Positions 63,818 through 64,000 of a stretch of DNA of 64,000 nucleotides are shown here, piece by piece. Numbering within the stretch: position 1 is the stretch's first letter; each line of letters opens with the position of its first letter. Source of the stretch: Ilumatobacteraceae bacterium (GTDB lineage: Bacteria; Actinomycetota; Acidimicrobiia; Acidimicrobiales; Ilumatobacteraceae); assembly GCA_024643255.1 (NCBI GenBank), contig JAHENF010000001.1, positions 148,942 to 212,941 of the forward strand, given 5' to 3'. Below the pieces are notes generated by a model that saw nothing but the letters and a program-made list of their open reading frames with translations, ran no database searches and had not been told where the DNA came from. A program made the position numbers and the translations under genes.

Positions 63818-64000
63818 CCAGCGATGAGTTCGAGCGCGCACAGGTCGCGCCGGAACTCATCGCACCAGCGTGCGGTGCTACCAGCGATGAGTTCGAGCGC
63901 GCACAGGTCGCGCCGGAACTCATCGCACCAGCATGCGGTGCTACCAGCGATGAGTCTGAGCGCGCACAGGCCGCGTCGAAACTCATCGCTGCCGAGGCTT
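63818..64000. repeat. 63-bp tandem repeat with internal inverted repeat, running off the window
   Basis: Copies begin at 63818, 63881 and 63944 (the third is cut by the window end). Copies 1 and 2 differ by one base over 63 bp; copy 3 has several changes. Each holds near-complementary 18-bp arms (GCGATGAGTTC ... GAACTCATCGC) around CACAGGT. The 68 bp between the DUF1905 stop and the first copy show nothing else. Confidence 0.85.

Noticed and set aside
63567..63986. Minus-strand frame through the 63-bp repeats as a repeat protein
   Set aside because: It overlaps the DUF1905 gene antisense; the frame stays open only because 63 is a multiple of 3, and no ribosome site is seen.
63818..64000. CRISPR array
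   Set aside because: The 63-bp units are continuous with no unique spacers, and no cas genes lie nearby.

Overview
This window is 64 kb of high-GC, gene-dense chromosome from an actinobacterium. The gene order pdtaR-polA-rpsA-coaE (28.4-31.6 kb and 25.4-26.8 kb) is shared with Mycobacterium. Many genes start directly on an ATG or GTG placed 6-8 nt after a TANNNT box, as leaderless actinobacterial mRNAs do. The monomeric NADP isocitrate dehydrogenase, the HAD-PlsC fusion and the large set of acyl-CoA enzymes also fit. An Acidimicrobiia (Ilumatobacter-like) origin is my best guess, but it is inference. I see no phage, IS element, CRISPR array or rRNA.

Layout. 0-4.7 kb: 3' part of guaB (cut by the window edge), a MoxR/VWA pair and a methyltransferase. 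4.7-10.4 kb: murJ, proB-obg and a dGTPase-like gene. 10.4-16.3 kb: a lipoprotein, a PIG-L deacetylase behind a leaderless mini-ORF, an alpha-methylacyl-CoA racemase, a hydrolase, galactokinase and a BtuF-like protein. 16.3-21.4 kb: a PH-SHOCT protein, two tandem CNNM-type proteins and an MFS transporter fused to a cyclic-nucleotide-binding domain.

21.4-24.9 kb is the most interesting part. A glutathione-peroxidase gene has an in-frame TGA exactly at the catalytic Cys/Sec codon, followed at the right distance by a hairpin whose tip (GCAGGTCTGC) equals that of the E. coli fdhF SECIS. It is followed by a glutamate-cysteine-ligase-like gene, an M20D amidohydrolase and a gamma-glutamylcyclotransferase-like gene; the last three are joined by ATGA overlaps. 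This looks like one transcription unit for making, using and recycling a gamma-glutamyl thiol around a selenoenzyme.

24.8-33.5 kb: coaE, rpsA, a methyltransferase, a flavin-type oxidoreductase, polA, pdtaR, trmO and small genes, then a tRNA with anticodon CAA but a short variable loop. 33.5-43.7 kb: a type II fatty-acid synthesis locus (fabD carrying a BCCP-like tail, fabH, fabG, acpP, fabF, convergent fabZ), then a fasciclin lipoprotein, a HAD-PlsC acyltransferase, a LysR regulator and an acyl-CoA carboxylase beta subunit. 43.7-50 kb: GNAT, citrate synthase converging on isocitrate dehydrogenase, and an acyl-CoA dehydrogenase. 50-64 kb: mixed metabolic genes, a second MFS-cNMP fusion, a GAF protein coupled to a cytosolic subtilisin, a Crp-family regulator, an acyltransferase-3 unit and DUF1905.

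Intergenic DNA is short (no gap above about 260 bp) but holds several families of near-perfect palindromes and tandem repeats, mostly at gene ends.
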